DNA of 6,733 nt from an uncultured cyanobacterium (GTDB taxonomy: Bacteria > Cyanobacteriota > Cyanobacteriia > Cyanobacteriales > Chroococcidiopsidaceae), in contig CAMIFA010000213.1 in NCBI GenBank assembly GCA_946221495.1, positions 1-6,733 on the forward strand, read 5' to 3'. Each line of letters begins with the position of its first letter. Position 1 is the first letter of the stretch. Shown piece after piece: positions 6,115-6,733 of the stretch. The position numbers and the translations under genes are program-made. Below the pieces are notes generated by a model, which made no database searches, was not told the origin of the DNA, and was given only the letters and a program-made list of their open reading frames with translations.

Positions 6115-6373
6115 AATCTTTACACTCCCTTTGAGTAGCAAGACGGGCGCTGATGATTCGGATGCTGTTAGGACGTTCGGTAAAGCAGAGTAATAGCAAA
6201 CGATTTCTTTGAGAGTGACCAATAATAATTTCTCGTCTCTCCTCTAATGAATGTGCTTCATCGTCAAAAATAAGAGCAAGAGGATTATCAAAAACTGTTT
6301 TAGCTTCTTCAAAGCTGACCTCGTGTTTTTCAAGGTTAGCGATTGCTTTGAACTCGTCCCACTCAAACTTCAT
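6092..6373 (-). CDS. brnT: BrnT-family (DUF497) type II toxin
   Basis: At 93 residues it has the normal length of BrnT, a RelE-like ribonuclease toxin that stops translation. Family landmarks in order are MKFEWDEFKAIANLEKHEVS (1-20, the W-D then KH-x-VSFEEA opening), the AKTVFDNPLALIFDD stretch (24-38), EERREIIIGHS (44-54), LLLLCFTER (59-67) and IRIISARLATQRECKDYEE (71-89). All parts are present, so it looks intact. The usual Gly after KH is Glu here (E18), a minor departure. The ATG at 6373 gives the standard N-terminus; no good Shine-Dalgarno precedes it. It is transcribed towards the pterin synthase gene, convergent with it, and overlaps the antitoxin start. Such modules move between genomes and often sit between housekeeping genes, as here. 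Confidence 0.9.
   Translation of the reverse strand: MKFEWDEFKAIANLEKHEVSFEEAKTVFDNPLALIFDDEAHSLEERREIIIGHSQRNRLLLLCFTERPNSIRIISARLATQRECKDYEENVCR
6125..6129 (-). promoter_or_regulatory. Ribosome binding site of the antitoxin, inside the toxin gene
   Basis: On the minus strand GGGAG lies 10 bases before the ATG at 6114, within the last codons of the toxin. It supports the short antitoxin start and an internal initiation that lets the antitoxin be made from the same transcript. Confidence 0.5.
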
Positions 6374-6505
6374 GAACCAATGATATCTAACATTAAGTAA
6401 GAAAAACGGTAAAAAAGCAGGTAGATTTTTTGAGACAGCATTTAATAGTAGTAGGTAACATCCTATGCGTAGCTGATTTAATCACTCATTATTTGGCTCC
6501 AGCAG

Positions 6506-6518
6506 TACATTAAATGTA
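6506..6518. repeat. Perfect 13-base palindrome TACATTAAATGTA
   Basis: TACATT (6506-6511) and AATGTA (6513-6518) are perfect inverted repeats around one A. It is a candidate operator, about 130 bases upstream of the toxin start on the minus strand and about 160 bases before the gene at 6676. The link to either gene is inference. Confidence 0.4.
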
Positions 6519-6622
6519 ACATTAGGACGACAAGCCAACCAAGTTAGATAATTCAAACTAGCCTTGTCTCTAAGTTGTTTTTTATATTAACCGGTGTCTA
6601 CCTTTCATGAATTACAATAACC

Positions 6623-6651
6623 CTGTTTGATAGTGTTATGGTGTTAAACAG
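6623..6651. repeat. Inverted repeat upstream of the last gene
   Basis: CTGTTTGATA (6623-6632) can pair with TGTTAAACAG (6642-6651) over ten base pairs including two G-U, with a nine-base loop. It ends 24 bases before the ATG at 6676. There is no T-tract after it, so it is not a standard terminator; an operator or leader hairpin is possible. Confidence 0.4.
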
Positions 6652-6675
6652 AGCCTTATTTCGTAATATGAATTC

Positions 6676-6733
6676 ATGAATAAAATCGTACTTTCTGATA
6701 CTTTAGGCAAAGATCAAATCTTTGAAATTTTAG
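6676..6733 (+). CDS. Start of an unidentified gene, cut by the window end
   Basis: The ATG at 6676 opens 19 codons (MNKIVLSDTLGKDQIFEIL) that are still open at the last base. The composition looks like a real protein N-terminus, but I do not recognise the family and no Shine-Dalgarno is visible. The earlier ATG at 6668 is in another frame and stops after three codons. It is read away from the toxin gene. Confidence 0.4.
   Translation, partial: MNKIVLSDTLGKDQIFEIL

Larger units (their letters stand above)
6374..6675. other. Divergent intergenic region with short palindromes, no convincing gene
   Basis: This 302-base AT-rich stretch lies between the toxin start and a rightward gene start. It must hold the toxin-antitoxin promoter on the minus strand (a TTAGAT-like -10 near 6391-6386, with no good -35) and any promoter of the gene at 6676. 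It contains the palindromes at 6506-6518 and 6623-6651, and TTCATGAA at 6604-6611. A 34-codon open frame without a good start runs on the minus strand over 6482-6586 and may be chance. Confidence 0.5.

Noticed and set aside
6115..6222. Longer antitoxin beginning at 6222 on the minus strand
   Set aside because: The extra 36 residues are translated from toxin coding sequence in another frame, while the start at 6114 has its own GGGAG.
6374..6733. CRISPR array, tRNA or insertion sequence in the right-hand intergenic region
   Set aside because: There are no regularly spaced repeats, no cloverleaf pattern and no terminal inverted repeats with a transposase.

Overview
The window looks like the chromosome of a cyanobacterium, most likely a larger-genome filamentous or Chroococcidiopsis-like type. 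The evidence is three copies of the HIP1 octamer GCGATCGC (673-680, 3877-3884, 5637-5644), an SLH-plus-OprB outer-membrane porin of the cyanobacterial type, AT-rich intergenic DNA, and proteins whose wording is typical of that phylum. I cannot name the genus from the sequence.

Layout: positions 1-435 are a long AT-rich upstream region and leader with several inverted repeats. Positions 436-2391 (+) encode the porin, which ends at a strong intrinsic terminator (2443-2485). Positions 2555-2992 (+) encode an Rrf2-family transcription regulator, followed by cysK (O-acetylserine sulfhydrylase, 3127-4089) and, 15 bases later, a small J-domain protein (4105-4797). Positions 4912-5784 (+) encode a two-copy 6-pyruvoyl-tetrahydropterin synthase/QueD-type protein. 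On the minus strand, 6373 down to 5878 is a BrnT-type toxin overlapping a small ribbon-helix-helix antitoxin. Positions 6374-6675 are non-coding with short palindromes, and a gene of unknown identity begins at 6676 and runs off the end.

How the parts may work together: the porin is a self-contained transcription unit for outer-membrane permeability and cell-wall anchoring. The Rrf2 regulator next to cysK recalls the Bacillus/Staphylococcus CymR-CysK pair, in which the Rrf2 protein controls sulfur genes and CysK acts as its signalling partner; a similar link here is inference. cysK and the J-domain gene are close enough to be co-transcribed. The pterin enzyme appears to be a separate unit. The toxin-antitoxin pair is a typical accessory module placed against the 3' end of the pterin gene.

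Most of the window is ordinary cyanobacterial housekeeping DNA. The points most worth a second look are the degenerate N-terminal half of the pterin synthase, the mutually exclusive hairpins in the porin leader, the Rrf2-cysK pairing, and the atypical antitoxin partner of BrnT. I see no clear evidence for a wholly new system.
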